Assembly: GCA_965230425.1 (NCBI GenBank)
Contig: CBDDKW010000024.1
Coordinates: forward strand, 124,001 to 188,000
Direction of reading: 5' to 3'
DNA length: 64,000 nucleotides
From: CBDDKW01 sp965230425
GTDB taxonomy: Bacteria > Pseudomonadota > Gammaproteobacteria > UBA1113
The notes beneath the pieces were generated by a model, which saw nothing but the letters and a program-made list of their open reading frames with translations, was not told where the DNA came from and searched no databases. This document shows positions 30,845-41,013 of this stretch, one piece after another. The number at the start of each line of letters is the position of its first letter. Within the stretch, counting starts at the first letter, position 1. The position numbers and the translations under genes were made by a program.

Positions 30845-31795
30845 ATGAAATGTATTATCGCTGGTGGTACCGGTTTTGTTGGCCGGGTACTGATCAAGCG
30901 TTGGCTGGAAAAAGAAATTGAAATCACCGTTATCAGCCGTTCTGAAAAAAAAGTTAAGCGTTTATTCGGCAAGACGGTCAATGTTGTCAGTTGGGCGGAT
31001 TTTCGTCGACATAGCCATGCTCTGCTGCATGACTGCCAGTTAGTCATCAATTTAGCCGGTGCTAATATTGGTGACAAACGTTGGTCTACTGAGCGTAAAA
31101 GACAAATTCTTGATAGTCGAGTTGAGACAACAAAGATACTAGCCTCTGCCTGTGAATCCTTAGCAGATCATGCACCACCATTATTTAATGCCAGTGCGAT
31201 TGGTGTTTATGATAGACAAGAGGAGTTAGCTGATCAATTACCTCCTGCGGTGGATGAATCAACTAATATTGATTTTGCTACAGCTCCCAGCTTCCTCACA
31301 AAAGTCGGGCGAGCTTGGGAGAGCGCCACTAATTCAGCTAAAGCTCATGGCGTGCATGTGGTTAACTTACGCTTTGGTGTAGTGTTAGGTAAAAAAGGCG
31401 GCGCCTTGGCTAAAATCATGCGTCCCATCCAATTCGGTCTCGGCGGCCCCATAGGTACAGGCCATCAACCCTTTAGTTGGATCCATATTGATGATCTCAT
31501 TGCCGCTATTGAATTTCTTTATGATCATCAAGAAATCAGTGGACCAGTAAATTTAGTCGCCCCGCAATGCCTCATGCAAAAACAACTAGCCTCTGCCATT
31601 GCAGCCCAATTACACCGACCTTGCTTTATTTCCACCCCTGGGTTTATCTTTGAATGGATCTTCGGTGAGATGGCTAAAGAATTACTGCTCACTGGTGTAC
31701 ATACAAAACCACAACGCTTGCTCGATAGCGGTTTTAAGTTCCAATACCCCCACATTGATGCTGCATTGCAAGCAATTCTTGCTAAAAAGAAGTAG
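30845..31795 (+). CDS. yfcH: TIGR01777 family NAD(P)-dependent epimerase-like protein
   Basis: 316 residues of the extended short-chain dehydrogenase fold. The nucleotide-binding loop is at the N-terminus (GGTGFVGRVLIKRW). LVINLAGANIGDKRW and the SAIGVY stretch are typical of the YfcH/TIGR01777 family, in which the catalytic Tyr context is altered. The C-terminal DUF1731-like region covers about 260-315. Function is not established for the family. ACGGAG precedes the ATG. Confidence 0.88.
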   Translation: MKCIIAGGTGFVGRVLIKRWLEKEIEITVISRSEKKVKRLFGKTVNVVSWADFRRHSHALLHDCQLVINLAGANIGDKRWSTERKRQILDSRVETTKILASACESLADHAPPLFNASAIGVYDRQEELADQLPPAVDESTNIDFATAPSFLTKVGRAWESATNSAKAHGVHVVNLRFGVVLGKKGGALAKIMRPIQFGLGGPIGTGHQPFSWIHIDDLIAAIEFLYDHQEISGPVNLVAPQCLMQKQLASAIAAQLHRPCFISTPGFIFEWIFGEMAKELLLTGVHTKPQRLLDSGFKFQYPHIDAALQAILAKKK

Positions 31796-32045
31796 ATTAC
31801 TCGCTTAGACAGCCCAAACAAGCATCCATTAACTGTGCTAGCAAGTATGCAAAGTTTTCTGGCTCTTTGCCTAGCTCATTCACCTCATACTACCCTCCAG
31901 CCCCAACAGAGGATATATTTTTAATTACCTTGAGAATAATTCTGCTATAATCAATTAACTTATAAAAAATGTATAAAAAAATAAATTCCAAATAATACTT
32001 GTAATTATAACACTTAGTGGTATATTTAAAACATAAGGACATAGT

Positions 32046-32568
32046 ATGGTTATTTTAAAGGGTAAGTCGTTCACAAAGTGGGCAAAATCAGCAGGACTCA
32101 AAGACACTCAACTAGAACATGCAGTGAAGGAAAATAAAAATCCCCGAGGCAAGCCTCGGGGTATTTTATTTCCTAGTCATATTTCGCCTGCGCGAACCAA
32201 GTTCGCGCGACGGCGACTTAAGGGGAGTCTACACTGACTCCCCTTAAGAATCCCCAAGCGTAAAATGCCCGCAGCAAGCTGCGGGGAATCAAGTTGAAGT
32301 AGGATTATTCGACGTTCATCTTGGCAATGGATTATACAAAAAACGTATTGCTAAAAAAGGCTTCGGCAAACGCTGTAGTTATAGAACTGTCTTAGCCTTT
32401 GCAGAAGATAAGCGAGCCATCTTTTTATATGGTTTTCATAAAAAAGATAAAGCAAACTTATCAACTATAGAGCTAAAAGTTTATAAACAATTAGCCAAAT
32501 TATTTTTGACAAGTAAGAATGATGAATTACGTACATTGATTAACAATGGTGACTTAATGGAGGTTTAA
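32046..32568 (+). pseudogene. RelE-family (PF06296-type) toxin gene split by a repeat element
   Basis: The first 29 codons (from ATG 32046, ending QLEHAVKE) and bases about 32293-32568 (EVGLFDVHLGNGLYKKR, later GKRCSYRTVLAFAEDKRA and LINNGDLMEV) together read as one RelE/HigB-type toxin of about 120 residues. Between them lie about 160 bp of hairpin-forming repeat. The two halves are in different frames, and the first half runs into a stop at 32237, so no full toxin can be made. The antitoxin gene starts 1 bp after the toxin stop, with GGAGG inside the toxin end, as in intact modules. Intact relatives are mRNA interferases. Confidence 0.85.
32142..32286. repeat. REP/BIME-like palindromic element inserted in the toxin gene
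   Basis: Four hairpins in a row. CCCCGAGGC/GCCTCGGGG (32142-32161) comes first. GCGCGAAC/GTTCGCGC at 32190-32208 sits inside outer CGCC/GGCG. CTTAAGGGGAGTC and GACTCCCCTTAAG (32217-32229, 32236-32248) form a perfect 13-bp stem with a 6-base loop. CCCGCAGC/GCTGCGGG (32268-32285) closes the element. The first and last hairpins, with their flanking TAAAAT and ATCCCC words, are rough inverted copies of each other. The first hairpin recurs after prs (47503-47522). Confidence 0.85.
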
Positions 32569-32569
32569 A

Positions 32570-32893
32570 ATGTCTATTATCAAAAAAAAGGATAAGTCAG
32601 CCCTTGAGGTTGCACATGAGTTAGCACAAGGCTTGCATAAAGCCGGCGTCATTGATGCTGTTACCATGCGAGAGTTTGATGCTGATTGCTTGCCGGAGGT
32701 CAAAGTACTATCAGCACAAGACATTAAAGCATTAAGACTCAGAGAGAATATCAGCCAGCCTGTGTTTGCAAAATGCTTAAATACTACGCCATCCACAGTA
32801 AAACAATGGGAACAAGGTGATAAAAACCCACGAGGCACATCCTTAAAGTTACTCAATCTTGTCTATGATAAAGGCCTAGGGATCTTATTCTAG
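32570..32893 (+). CDS. XRE-family antitoxin of the broken toxin module
   Basis: A 107-residue helix-turn-helix protein. The DNA-binding part is in the second half: KALRLRENISQPVFAKCLN, then TTPSTVKQWEQGDKNPRG, as in NadS/HigA-type antitoxins. The N-terminal half (ALEVAHELAQGLHKAGVID) is the usual leader of the group. Its toxin partner just upstream is interrupted, so this protein survives alone, perhaps as a repressor of the locus or as an antidote to a related toxin elsewhere. ATGGAGGTTTAAA before the ATG supplies the ribosome site. Confidence 0.88.
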   Translation: MSIIKKKDKSALEVAHELAQGLHKAGVIDAVTMREFDADCLPEVKVLSAQDIKALRLRENISQPVFAKCLNTTPSTVKQWEQGDKNPRGTSLKLLNLVYDKGLGILF

Positions 32894-32932
32894 CTGCAGC
32901 TAATATGTAATACTGTGAGGCATGCAATGACG

Positions 32933-34223
32933 CTACTGCGACTCCTCTTGTTCTAGCGTCGGTGAATTTAAATGGATGTGTCGTTCACCTGTAAGGACAA
33001 TATCTTGCTGTGCCTTCTGTTGTATTTGTTTCCCATTAACTTGCACACTGCCTGACTCTGATAGCTCAATTTGACTATGAGTATTTTTCAATTGGATCTG
33101 ACCTTGCTGTGTCAGCCTTATTTCCGCATCACCAAATTTGAGAATCAACGTATCTCGAGTGATATAAACATAATCTTCAAGCTGTGTTGAAAACTCTAGG
33201 TCTTCAGCTTCACTCGCTCGCTCAAAAGGCCGTTACCTTATCAAACATACACTCTCTCCTATTCCGACTTGTGATTGAACAATCAAAATATGGTGCTTAC
33301 ATTGTCGTATTTTGCGTAGTTGATAATGATATGCAAGCAACAATGGCATACTCGCCGCACCTACATAACCCAAAGAATACTCTAATGAAAACAATTCGGG
33401 TTGACGGGGATCAGTTTTTCGTGAGTTTAAAAATACATCTCGGCGTATAATCTGCCACTTGTTAGCTTGCTGCTTCGAAGCAAGTGCATCAAGATATACA
33501 GCATTAATAGCATCTGTAGTAATAGACCATGCTTGACACCTGTATTTTATACTATCTGTCCAATTAGAATATGATTTCCCTCTATTAGATTGTTTGGAAG
33601 ATCTTATTTTAAGGTTATTGGCCTTATCGGCTAAAGATATCTCCACAAATGCTGCCGCCTCGCCTGGAATAAACCCTACTTCTTGCGCATAATTATCGAG
33701 TAATTTATTTTGTCGCATCAGCGCATATAGAATATTCACTGTCAATAAAACTATCCACAGCACCTAGTAACACCTTATTCTCTGCATTATTTTTTAGATC
33801 AGTATACATCTGCTGACACAGTAGATTAAATGGTGTATCCATTCCCTTAAATTGAATCGATACCTGGCAATCGCCAACATCACACAGCGTTAAAATGAAT
33901 TTAAACAACGATTCACTAAAATAATCACGTCGTTCTGCAGACAGTTCAGGCATCAATAAATAAATGGTAATGTGCTTATCTGATTTATACTGTGCGAGTA
34001 AGGGCTGTAAAGCTCGCTGCATTAAATCAATAAGACGTTTTTCATAATTATTCATGGGTAGACTTGAATCATCAGCAATTAAGCCATAACTCAAATACTC
34101 TTGCTTAGCACAACGCAACCAATCTGCCTTATGAACTAAACTTTTACGTTGCTTCACTAGAGTAATTAACTCGACTAAAGAATCAGTTAAACCCGTTGCT
34201 ATACTGGCATTGTTGATATACAT
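32933..34223 (-). pseudogene. Decayed beta-ketoacyl-synthase-like gene with DUF6484-like tail (type VI secretion accessory type)
   Basis: Three open pieces follow one another on the minus strand. 34223-33705 encodes a 172-residue part (YINNASIATGLTDSLVEL, ending VLLGAVDSFIDSEYS). 33763-33233 continues in another frame (LLDNYAQEVGFIPGEAAAFV), so a frameshift lies near 33710-33760. After the TAA at 33235-33233 the same frame stays open to 32933 and encodes DYVYITRDTLILKFGDAEIR and SESGSVQVNG. GAVDS with GFIPGEAAAF fits the thiolase-fold, ketosynthase-like proteins of type VI secretion loci, and the tail fits DUF6484. Both assignments are from memory of family patterns. No other secretion gene is in the window, so this is a relic or possibly a split gene. 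Confidence 0.5.
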
Positions 34224-34633
34224 AGCATTTAGTTATTCTAATGGAGTTAATTACTCATTTTACAGTTATCGTGCTTGTTCTGACACGAGGCTAATCAGCC
34301 TCTAGTGGAGTACAACGTCAATTACTCGCCCATCATAGGATAAATAAAAAATATTAACAAGCATAAACCAACAGTGTCAGAAAACTATATCCATAGCGTC
34401 TCATATTTAAGGTTTTATGGCATGAGACATCCCCCACGCTATCAGAGAATCAAACACTGGGCTTTGCTAAGGGAAGATCACACACTCAGCTTGGAGCAAC
34501 ATCAACAGAAACTTTCTAAGTAGGCAACATCGCATCAAGAAAAACTTATATCACTCTTCTGTAAAAGCACACCTTGTTGACTTTAAATACATATCCTTTA
34601 TTATCGAGCACGAGAGTGAGATGAAACCACACT
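34224..34633. other. 410-bp intergenic region, no gene seen
   Basis: No convincing open frame. It holds copy 1 of the dispersed stem-loop (34391-34420), a short hairpin near 34285 (GAGGCTAATCAGCCTC), and presumably the promoter of the 1721-residue gene. A TTGACT at about 34578 could be a -35 element, but I cannot pair it with a good -10. Confidence 0.5.
34391..34420 (+). repeat. Dispersed stem-loop element, copy 1
   Basis: CCATA (34391-34395) pairs with TATGG (34416-34420) around a 20-base loop beginning GCGTCTCATATTTAAGG. Copies 2 and 3 at 50872-50905 and 63945-63978 share the loop but have different, still complementary, stems. Confidence 0.7.
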
Positions 34634-37600
34634 ATGAGGATAATAACAGTGGCAAAGCATCTTCCTGCAGTGATTGCTGCAATTAAATCGACCTATGAAA
34701 ATAATAAAGAAGTTATTGAAAGTAATGAAAATACCAGTGAACTTATCCAGCTACTCGAACAAGACTCACCTCAATTTATTGATATTGTTCGCCATCTCTA
34801 TGCGCTGCGCAACCAAACCACAAATGCTACTATTACAAAACTCACAAGAATCATTTTTTGTGCAGGTCATAAATATCCTTTGTCGTACCTAGCTAAACCA
34901 GAAGCTTCATTAAATCAATATGAACTACAGCAGATTGAACAAAGTTATCAATTATTTGAAGCATGTGGAAACCAGGATAACAAATTTGAGACGCTACTAG
35001 TATTCATACTTAGTCTGTACAACATCGATGATTGTCAAATCGTCACAATGGACCAAACGGCAGAAAATACTCAAAAATTCCAGCAAGGTATTATCAAGAT
35101 ACTTCGGCTAGCCAATACCCCTGCTAGCAGAGATCATGAAGATAAAAATGAATATTCTTATCTATTGCGAATTATGATTTATGCTGATGCTACTGCAACT
35201 ATTGATTTCCTAGATTGTTTTTGTAAAAAAGACGGATGTTACCAAACCACGGTCGAACAATTTTTTCAAAATGAGCGCATCATAGAGCCATTATGCACAG
35301 AATTTTTAAGTCAATTCAAAAGTATCACCTCAAAACATGGCCGTTTATTACTGGCGAAACATCAACTATTGAGCCAGCTACACAGTATTCAGAATATAGA
35401 AGTTGATGAACCCTTTGCTGACATATTCGCTCAATGCTCCGGCTATCAGATTAAGCAAGCAATAGCTAACATACAAAATCATCCTGCTTCAAACAGGAAC
35501 ACAGAACTATTATCTGCAATCATTGCACGTTACCAATCACTTTGGCCTGAAAATGCCAACCCTATTCTTGAGAACAATGTAGATAATCTAGCGTTGCTTG
35601 TACGTTATTTCTATCTAATAGATGTTGTATTTAATCCTATACGCAACTTTATGAACTTCACTGCCCCTATTCCGAACACATTACCAGCAGATAAAACATC
35701 AACAGTTAGCCAGGTACTCTGTCTGCATAATATGGATTGCCCAGTTACTCGTGCACCTTTACTGCTAACTGAAGATACTCCGCTAGTAACTGAGCGTAAA
35801 TACATAAAGACCGCACAAACATATGTTATTACAGCCATAGACGTCATCGAAGAATTGATACAAATCATGGATAGCTTAAACGCAAAGATACAGTTACAAA
35901 ATCAACTCTTGAAAAAATGCATAGATTATTTTCACGCACTATTAGATGCCATACGATGGAATGATGGAAGTACATCACAAGAAACTTATGAAGGTTATAT
36001 TCGTAATCTTCTGGAAGCAATGATGCCCTTATTAAAATCGAATAAGACACAAGAGCTTGCCACTGATCATTCTGAATTACCTAGCGATGCACTTAAAACT
36101 ATCTATAAATCTTTAGTCAGCAAGCTACCGCTAATGCAGTTGACTAGTCCATTTATAGACAATTTAGTAAATATATTCGACTGTTATCAAGATTTAACCA
36201 TTTGGTCATTGCTTAAGAAATTTAAACAGAATGAAACAAGATCAGATACTGTTCAAAAATTATTAGCGCATTTGAAGGTATCACCCAACTCAACGCCGCA
36301 GATGCAAGTTAATTATGCACAAGTGCTTTATCATGCGCATAAATATCACAGTTACGTACTCACACGAGATGACCTTAGCCAGATACTTATTTTTTGTCCT
36401 GAGCTTAGACAACAACTACGAGATGACTTTAAAGATGATAGCAAGCAAACAGGCCGCTTAGTCTATTTGTCTTATATGATACAGACCTTTTATGGTGAGG
36501 ATCTTGAAGCAGATACTGAATTTAAAGAAATAGCAGATGCACTTAGTAAACAAACAACCCTGGCAGCAAAATACTATGGACAACACCGCCCCACATTATT
36601 CAAATTAACTCAGCGCAGTACTTTCTTAAGCTTCGTCGGAAAACAGCAATTAGCAGATGAGAAATTTAGTGATGTCGATAATATTCAGACATTCCGTCAA
36701 ATGATGTTGGATGTGCTACGCGAAGATATTCCTCTCAGTGCCGAGCTCATAAGCTACGATCTTGTGAGTGAGTGCCCAACTGGTAGAGAACGCACACCAA
36801 CAGACTTTATGACTCGTGAATTCTTAGGAGAGACTGCATCAACAACCATGCTATGGGCCTTGGTTATTATGCGTCATTACGCACTAGAAGATGAAAACCC
36901 AGATAATGAATTTATTCAAGCCTGTGAACATAACATCGTTGCATTATTGCATGAAAGTATGGCTACTCGCTTTAAACCATCACCCTATATGGACCTCCCA
37001 GGCTATTTAGATGCCCATTTAGCCGAGTGCTTAGTAAACCTATCTGACAATGAACGTGCTCATATCCCTAATACAGAGGAACTCATCACTGGCCATTATC
37101 AACGTGCATTTACGCGAGGTTATCAGACGAGGCAGCTTGCTAATCCCGCTCACTTTCCTCGCTATATCGATGTGCTAACAAAAGAAGTCTCACTATCACA
37201 CTGGCAGATGCTGCAGGCCCTGTTTGCAGAATGTATACGCGCTGACGAACAAGCTAGCTTTGACAATGAAATATATGCCAAATTAATTATTTATTATAAT
37301 ACCTTAAGGAGCCAACACCCCCAGCATCAACGCTTGCATGATATTGAAGCTCAGCTAGATCAGCTAGGCGCCGCACCTTATCAAACATCAGAAAGCTCGG
37401 CTCCCCTTGGTCATTGTCGCCTCAGATTTTATTTGGCATTGATTTGCATGAATATCTATTGCGATACAATTTTAGATGAAATACTGGCTATACGAACAAT
37501 CACAGATGAAACACAACAACGAGTTATCTTAATTGATATACTGCAGCAATTAGTTGAAAACTATGAACGGTTTAACTTTGATGCGACCAAAGTATCTCAA

Positions 37601-39799
37601 TCACTCGGCAAACTTTTTAAGGCTATACAACGCTCCATTAAACAAGCATCAGTAACACAACAAAGAGTACTACTGCGATTGTTTACGCAACTTGCAAGTC
37701 AAATAACTTTACCGCATATCATGCTTAACTGGTTAACGAATATAGATGGCCTTTCTGAATTCAATGATTTTAAGGCAAATAGAGCTCTACCACAGCCTTC
37801 TGCAGATTTCAGCCAGTTGTTTGCGAACCCCGATATTGACGCTGCTAATATACAGCAATTACACAGCTATAATATTACCGATATGCTTATTCTAATGCAT
37901 TACTCTCCGTCTCTAGTACAACACTTGTATCCTGAAGAAAGTGCTAGCGGCTTGGAACACATTAAGCTAGAAGGTGCTGGGCAAACTCAAGGAACAGATG
38001 ATAGTACTAGTGAGTCTAAAAAAGAAGATTGCGGTGACGCTGATGCTACAACACCATTACAGGCTGACTACCAGGCAGTACGAGAACGTTTTATTGCTGA
38101 GTTATGTGCAACTCGGCCAGAAGGTTATGAACATGGCATTAAAGCGGCATTACTCTCACCTGTAGGCAATGAAAATACACATTACCACTTCGATTATCAT
38201 CAAGTTCTGAATTGGCTAATAGCCTGTATCGACGGTCAAGATTCTGAAATATGTACCTTTATACTTAGAATTCCAGCGTTTCAAATAGAAAAAGTGATAA
38301 ATACAATATTACATCATCTCATCTCAACAATGTTCAATAAGCTGCAAAAAGGTCATGGTGGTGAAAAGGGTGAATATCTCAAAGATAAACAAGACTTTGC
38401 ACCATACTGGGAAATAGCCAATCAACTTCTCTCTGCAGGTGCAGACATTAATTTGCATAGAGAAGAAAGACACAATGACAAATCTGTACCCTACGTTTGT
38501 TTATTATTCCTTGCAATTTATCTACGCGATACAGACAAGATAGCCGAATTACTGACTCGAGGGGCTATGCCTTATATCCTGCCCACCAAAGACAGAGAAA
38601 ATCTAGTAAGAGAACAATTTTATTTCGCTATTACAACAGCTTATAAACCGTCAGTATATGACTCACCTACTCAATTAACTGCTACCTTTACAACAATCCT
38701 CACTCTTCTATTAACTCATGGTGCACCTATTGGTACTGAAGTAAGAGACTTTAAATGCTATAGATATAGCACTACGAGTACGGTTACAATAAAAATATTC
38801 GATTTTTTTGGTGGTCAGATTGAATATGTCGCAGAGGACATCAGAGCATGTGGAGATAAACTACACGCAATTTCAAACTTGCATGATTTACTGGAGTCAG
38901 GACAAAATAAAATTTCTGTGGGAGCAAACGACGGTCTATCCCTACAAATACTACTTTCAAGCCCCCATAAGAACTTAGTCACCGTTGCAATCCTAAGCTG
39001 GCTAACGGGCGCAAACGCTGTCGCTGAGCACAACTACCATAAACACTTTGCAACAGTTACTATTTATCAACATTCAGACACTACTGTGTATAATACAGCA
39101 GCTACAACAGGAAACGAATATCGGGATGCACTACGATGGTTAGTTACGTTGCTGTGTTTATCCATTAGGCAAGGCGTTGAATTTACGTCTGCCGATGTTT
39201 ATTTCCATATAGCAAAAAACTTACGCGCTGAACAATGTAATACCGAGATTGTCAATGTCAATACTTATGGTATTTACTGCTGTGATAAAGCCTTAGCATT
39301 ATTGCAAAACGCTGGTACAGCTAGCAATCAGGCATTGATACAATCAATAGAGATTCTGCGTCAACAATTCATTAATGAATGTATGGATGAGGTACTTGTG
39401 CGGGCTAACAATAACTTGTCAGAGCATAAGCCGCAACAGGCAAACTTAAATTTTATTATTCAAAAAATGCAACATATCCGTGAGCATTGTGGCGATGATA
39501 ACCGTACCTATGTCACCTGCATCGGCTGTCTGCTGGCCACAAGAGATACCCATTCAGAACTTGAGGCTAAAGCGAAGCAGGCGATGTTTAGTTTTCTCAA
39601 CACTGCAACGCCTTTTACAACAATACTCACAGATCTACTGCGCGAGTTAGCACTATTAGATGAGTCTGGTTTACCGTCTGATAAAGATATCAAAGGTAAA
39701 GCAAAGCAAGCGTTCTGCCAATATTTAACTGAAATTAACACCAGTTCCAAAGCCGAAGCGCAGCAGGAACGGCGGAGGATCGAACCAGAACAACGATAA
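34634..39799 (+). CDS. Very large uncharacterised protein with ankyrin-like units
   Basis: 1721 residues without signal peptide or clear membrane segments, mostly helical. Near residues 1262-1370 there are ankyrin-like turns: QLLSAGADINLHREE, then IAELLTRGAMPYILPT and LLLTHGAPIGTE. Before it, near 1120-1140, is a low-complexity acidic stretch (GTDDSTSESKKEDCGDAD) that probably separates two folded regions. A Cys-rich turn CLHNMDCPVTRAPLLL near 365 recalls a U-box start but is too weak to call. The C-terminus is strongly charged (AQQERRRIEPEQR). Size, ankyrin-like units and lack of bacterial relatives I can name suggest an effector or structural scaffold; this is inference. No operon partners. 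Confidence 0.78.
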   Translation: MRIITVAKHLPAVIAAIKSTYENNKEVIESNENTSELIQLLEQDSPQFIDIVRHLYALRNQTTNATITKLTRIIFCAGHKYPLSYLAKPEASLNQYELQQIEQSYQLFEACGNQDNKFETLLVFILSLYNIDDCQIVTMDQTAENTQKFQQGIIKILRLANTPASRDHEDKNEYSYLLRIMIYADATATIDFLDCFCKKDGCYQTTVEQFFQNERIIEPLCTEFLSQFKSITSKHGRLLLAKHQLLSQLHSIQNIEVDEPFADIFAQCSGYQIKQAIANIQNHPASNRNTELLSAIIARYQSLWPENANPILENNVDNLALLVRYFYLIDVVFNPIRNFMNFTAPIPNTLPADKTSTVSQVLCLHNMDCPVTRAPLLLTEDTPLVTERKYIKTAQTYVITAIDVIEELIQIMDSLNAKIQLQNQLLKKCIDYFHALLDAIRWNDGSTSQETYEGYIRNLLEAMMPLLKSNKTQELATDHSELPSDALKTIYKSLVSKLPLMQLTSPFIDNLVNIFDCYQDLTIWSLLKKFKQNETRSDTVQKLLAHLKVSPNSTPQMQVNYAQVLYHAHKYHSYVLTRDDLSQILIFCPELRQQLRDDFKDDSKQTGRLVYLSYMIQTFYGEDLEADTEFKEIADALSKQTTLAAKYYGQHRPTLFKLTQRSTFLSFVGKQQLADEKFSDVDNIQTFRQMMLDVLREDIPLSAELISYDLVSECPTGRERTPTDFMTREFLGETASTTMLWALVIMRHYALEDENPDNEFIQACEHNIVALLHESMATRFKPSPYMDLPGYLDAHLAECLVNLSDNERAHIPNTEELITGHYQRAFTRGYQTRQLANPAHFPRYIDVLTKEVSLSHWQMLQALFAECIRADEQASFDNEIYAKLIIYYNTLRSQHPQHQRLHDIEAQLDQLGAAPYQTSESSAPLGHCRLRFYLALICMNIYCDTILDEILAIRTITDETQQRVILIDILQQLVENYERFNFDATKVSQSLGKLFKAIQRSIKQASVTQQRVLLRLFTQLASQITLPHIMLNWLTNIDGLSEFNDFKANRALPQPSADFSQLFANPDIDAANIQQLHSYNITDMLILMHYSPSLVQHLYPEESASGLEHIKLEGAGQTQGTDDSTSESKKEDCGDADATTPLQADYQAVRERFIAELCATRPEGYEHGIKAALLSPVGNENTHYHFDYHQVLNWLIACIDGQDSEICTFILRIPAFQIEKVINTILHHLISTMFNKLQKGHGGEKGEYLKDKQDFAPYWEIANQLLSAGADINLHREERHNDKSVPYVCLLFLAIYLRDTDKIAELLTRGAMPYILPTKDRENLVREQFYFAITTAYKPSVYDSPTQLTATFTTILTLLLTHGAPIGTEVRDFKCYRYSTTSTVTIKIFDFFGGQIEYVAEDIRACGDKLHAISNLHDLLESGQNKISVGANDGLSLQILLSSPHKNLVTVAILSWLTGANAVAEHNYHKHFATVTIYQHSDTTVYNTAATTGNEYRDALRWLVTLLCLSIRQGVEFTSADVYFHIAKNLRAEQCNTEIVNVNTYGIYCCDKALALLQNAGTASNQALIQSIEILRQQFINECMDEVLVRANNNLSEHKPQQANLNFIIQKMQHIREHCGDDNRTYVTCIGCLLATRDTHSELEAKAKQAMFSFLNTATPFTTILTDLLRELALLDESGLPSDKDIKGKAKQAFCQYLTEINTSSKAEAQQERRRIEPEQR

Positions 39800-39853
39800 G
39801 AATGTAACAACAGATACGTTGCTATATGATACAAAGTACATGAGTAATACTTA

Positions 39854-40561
39854 TTAAGCAACAAGTACTGGCAGTGGATGCTGTAATGTGATCTCTGCTA
39901 CCGACATATGTGCCCCATAGGCATAGACTTCAACACCTGCTGCCCTTGCTTCGTGAAAAGCTTGCGTATATTTTTCATCAATATGTGCCGCTGGACTGAC
40001 TTGTTTGATGCCAGTATGTTGGACACAGAAAAATAATACTGCACGATGCCCCTGTTGCTTCATATTCATTAATTCGTGTAAATGTTTGGTACCTCGCTGA
40101 GATACAGCATCAGGAAAGTAACCCTGATCCTTATCTTCACGGAGTGTGACATTTTTCACTTCCACATAACAATCGGCTTTATCAGGATCAGTAAGTAAAA
40201 AGTCAATGCGGCTATTATCACCATACTTCACTTCCGCACGTAGTTCAGCATAACCAGCTAATTCACTCGCAATACCTGTTTCAATAGCTTCACGTACTAA
40301 GTGATTGGCACGGTGGGTATTCACACCAATGATGGCTCCATCAGGCATGGCAATCATTTCAAAAGTATAGGGTAATTTTCGCTTAGGATTATCTGATTCA
40401 GAGTACCAGATTTGATTCCCTGGAAAGCAACAGTTTTTCATAGAGCCAGTATTTGGACAGTGGATGGTTACTGGCTCACCCTGTTGATTTTCAGCATCAA
40501 CGAAGAAACGCTTATAGCGCTTTATGAATTTACCTTGATGTATGGGTAACTGAAACTTCAT
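39854..40561 (-). CDS. sfsA: SfsA family protein (sugar fermentation stimulation)
   Basis: 235 residues. SfsA landmarks are present: an OB-like N-terminal part (GKFIKRYKRFFVDAEN), HCPNTGSMKNC, and the nuclease-like core YGDNSRIDFLL then CYVEVKNVTLR, which resembles the PD-(D/E)xK nuclease pattern. The function remains uncertain in the family despite its name (reported DNA-binding, maltose metabolism effects). Its ATG overlaps the dksA stop by 1 bp (TAATG), so it is translationally coupled to dksA, a common arrangement in gammaproteobacteria. Confidence 0.93.
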   Translation of the reverse strand: MKFQLPIHQGKFIKRYKRFFVDAENQQGEPVTIHCPNTGSMKNCCFPGNQIWYSESDNPKRKLPYTFEMIAMPDGAIIGVNTHRANHLVREAIETGIASELAGYAELRAEVKYGDNSRIDFLLTDPDKADCYVEVKNVTLREDKDQGYFPDAVSQRGTKHLHELMNMKQQGHRAVLFFCVQHTGIKQVSPAAHIDEKYTQAFHEARAAGVEVYAYGAHMSVAEITLQHPLPVLVA

Positions 40562-41013
40562 TAGCCCTTATGCTGCTTTTCTTTGATCTCATCAAGAGTT
40601 TTACAATCAATGCACAAGGTTGCCGTTGGTCTGGCTTCTAAACGCTTGACGCCGATCTCAACACCGCATGATTCACAATAACCGTACTCATCACTCTCGA
40701 TGGTGTCCAAAGATTCTTCAATCTTCTTAAGTAGCTTACCTTCACGATTGCGTGTTCGCAGGGTAATAACCATATCCTCTTCCGCAGAGGCACGATCGAG
40801 GGCATCTGCTGCGCGGTCAACTTCGCGCATTTCATTCACGGTACGATCAACTTCATCCAGAATATTTTGTCTCATCACTATCAAGATGTTGCGAAAATGC
40901 TCTCGCATTTCCGCACTCATATAATCTTCACCACGTTTTTGTTTATAAGGTGTAATACCTTCGACACCAGCAATTGTGGTGCTTGTTTCTGTTTTACCTT
41001 TTGTCTGTGCCAT
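40561..41013 (-). CDS. dksA: RNA polymerase-binding transcription factor DksA
   Basis: Binds RNA polymerase in the secondary channel and, with ppGpp, represses rRNA and activates biosynthetic promoters. 150 residues. The coiled-coil tip motif DxxDxA is present as D70-A-L-D73-R-A75. The zinc finger has Cys113, Cys116, Cys134 and Cys137 (CESC and CIDC). Length and order match E. coli DksA. CGGAG precedes the ATG. The GC-rich discriminator of the rRNA promoter in this window would make it a natural target. Confidence 0.96.
   Translation of the reverse strand: MAQTKGKTETSTTIAGVEGITPYKQKRGEDYMSAEMREHFRNILIVMRQNILDEVDRTVNEMREVDRAADALDRASAEEDMVITLRTRNREGKLLKKIEESLDTIESDEYGYCESCGVEIGVKRLEARPTATLCIDCKTLDEIKEKQHKG

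Noticed and set aside
32140..32290. Intrinsic terminator array belonging to the toxin module
   Set aside because: It interrupts the coding sequence and its halves shift frame, so insertion explains it better.
35736..35790. U-box or RING-like motif in the 1721-residue protein
   Set aside because: Only CLHNMDCPVTRAPL resembles it; the remaining pattern residues are missing.
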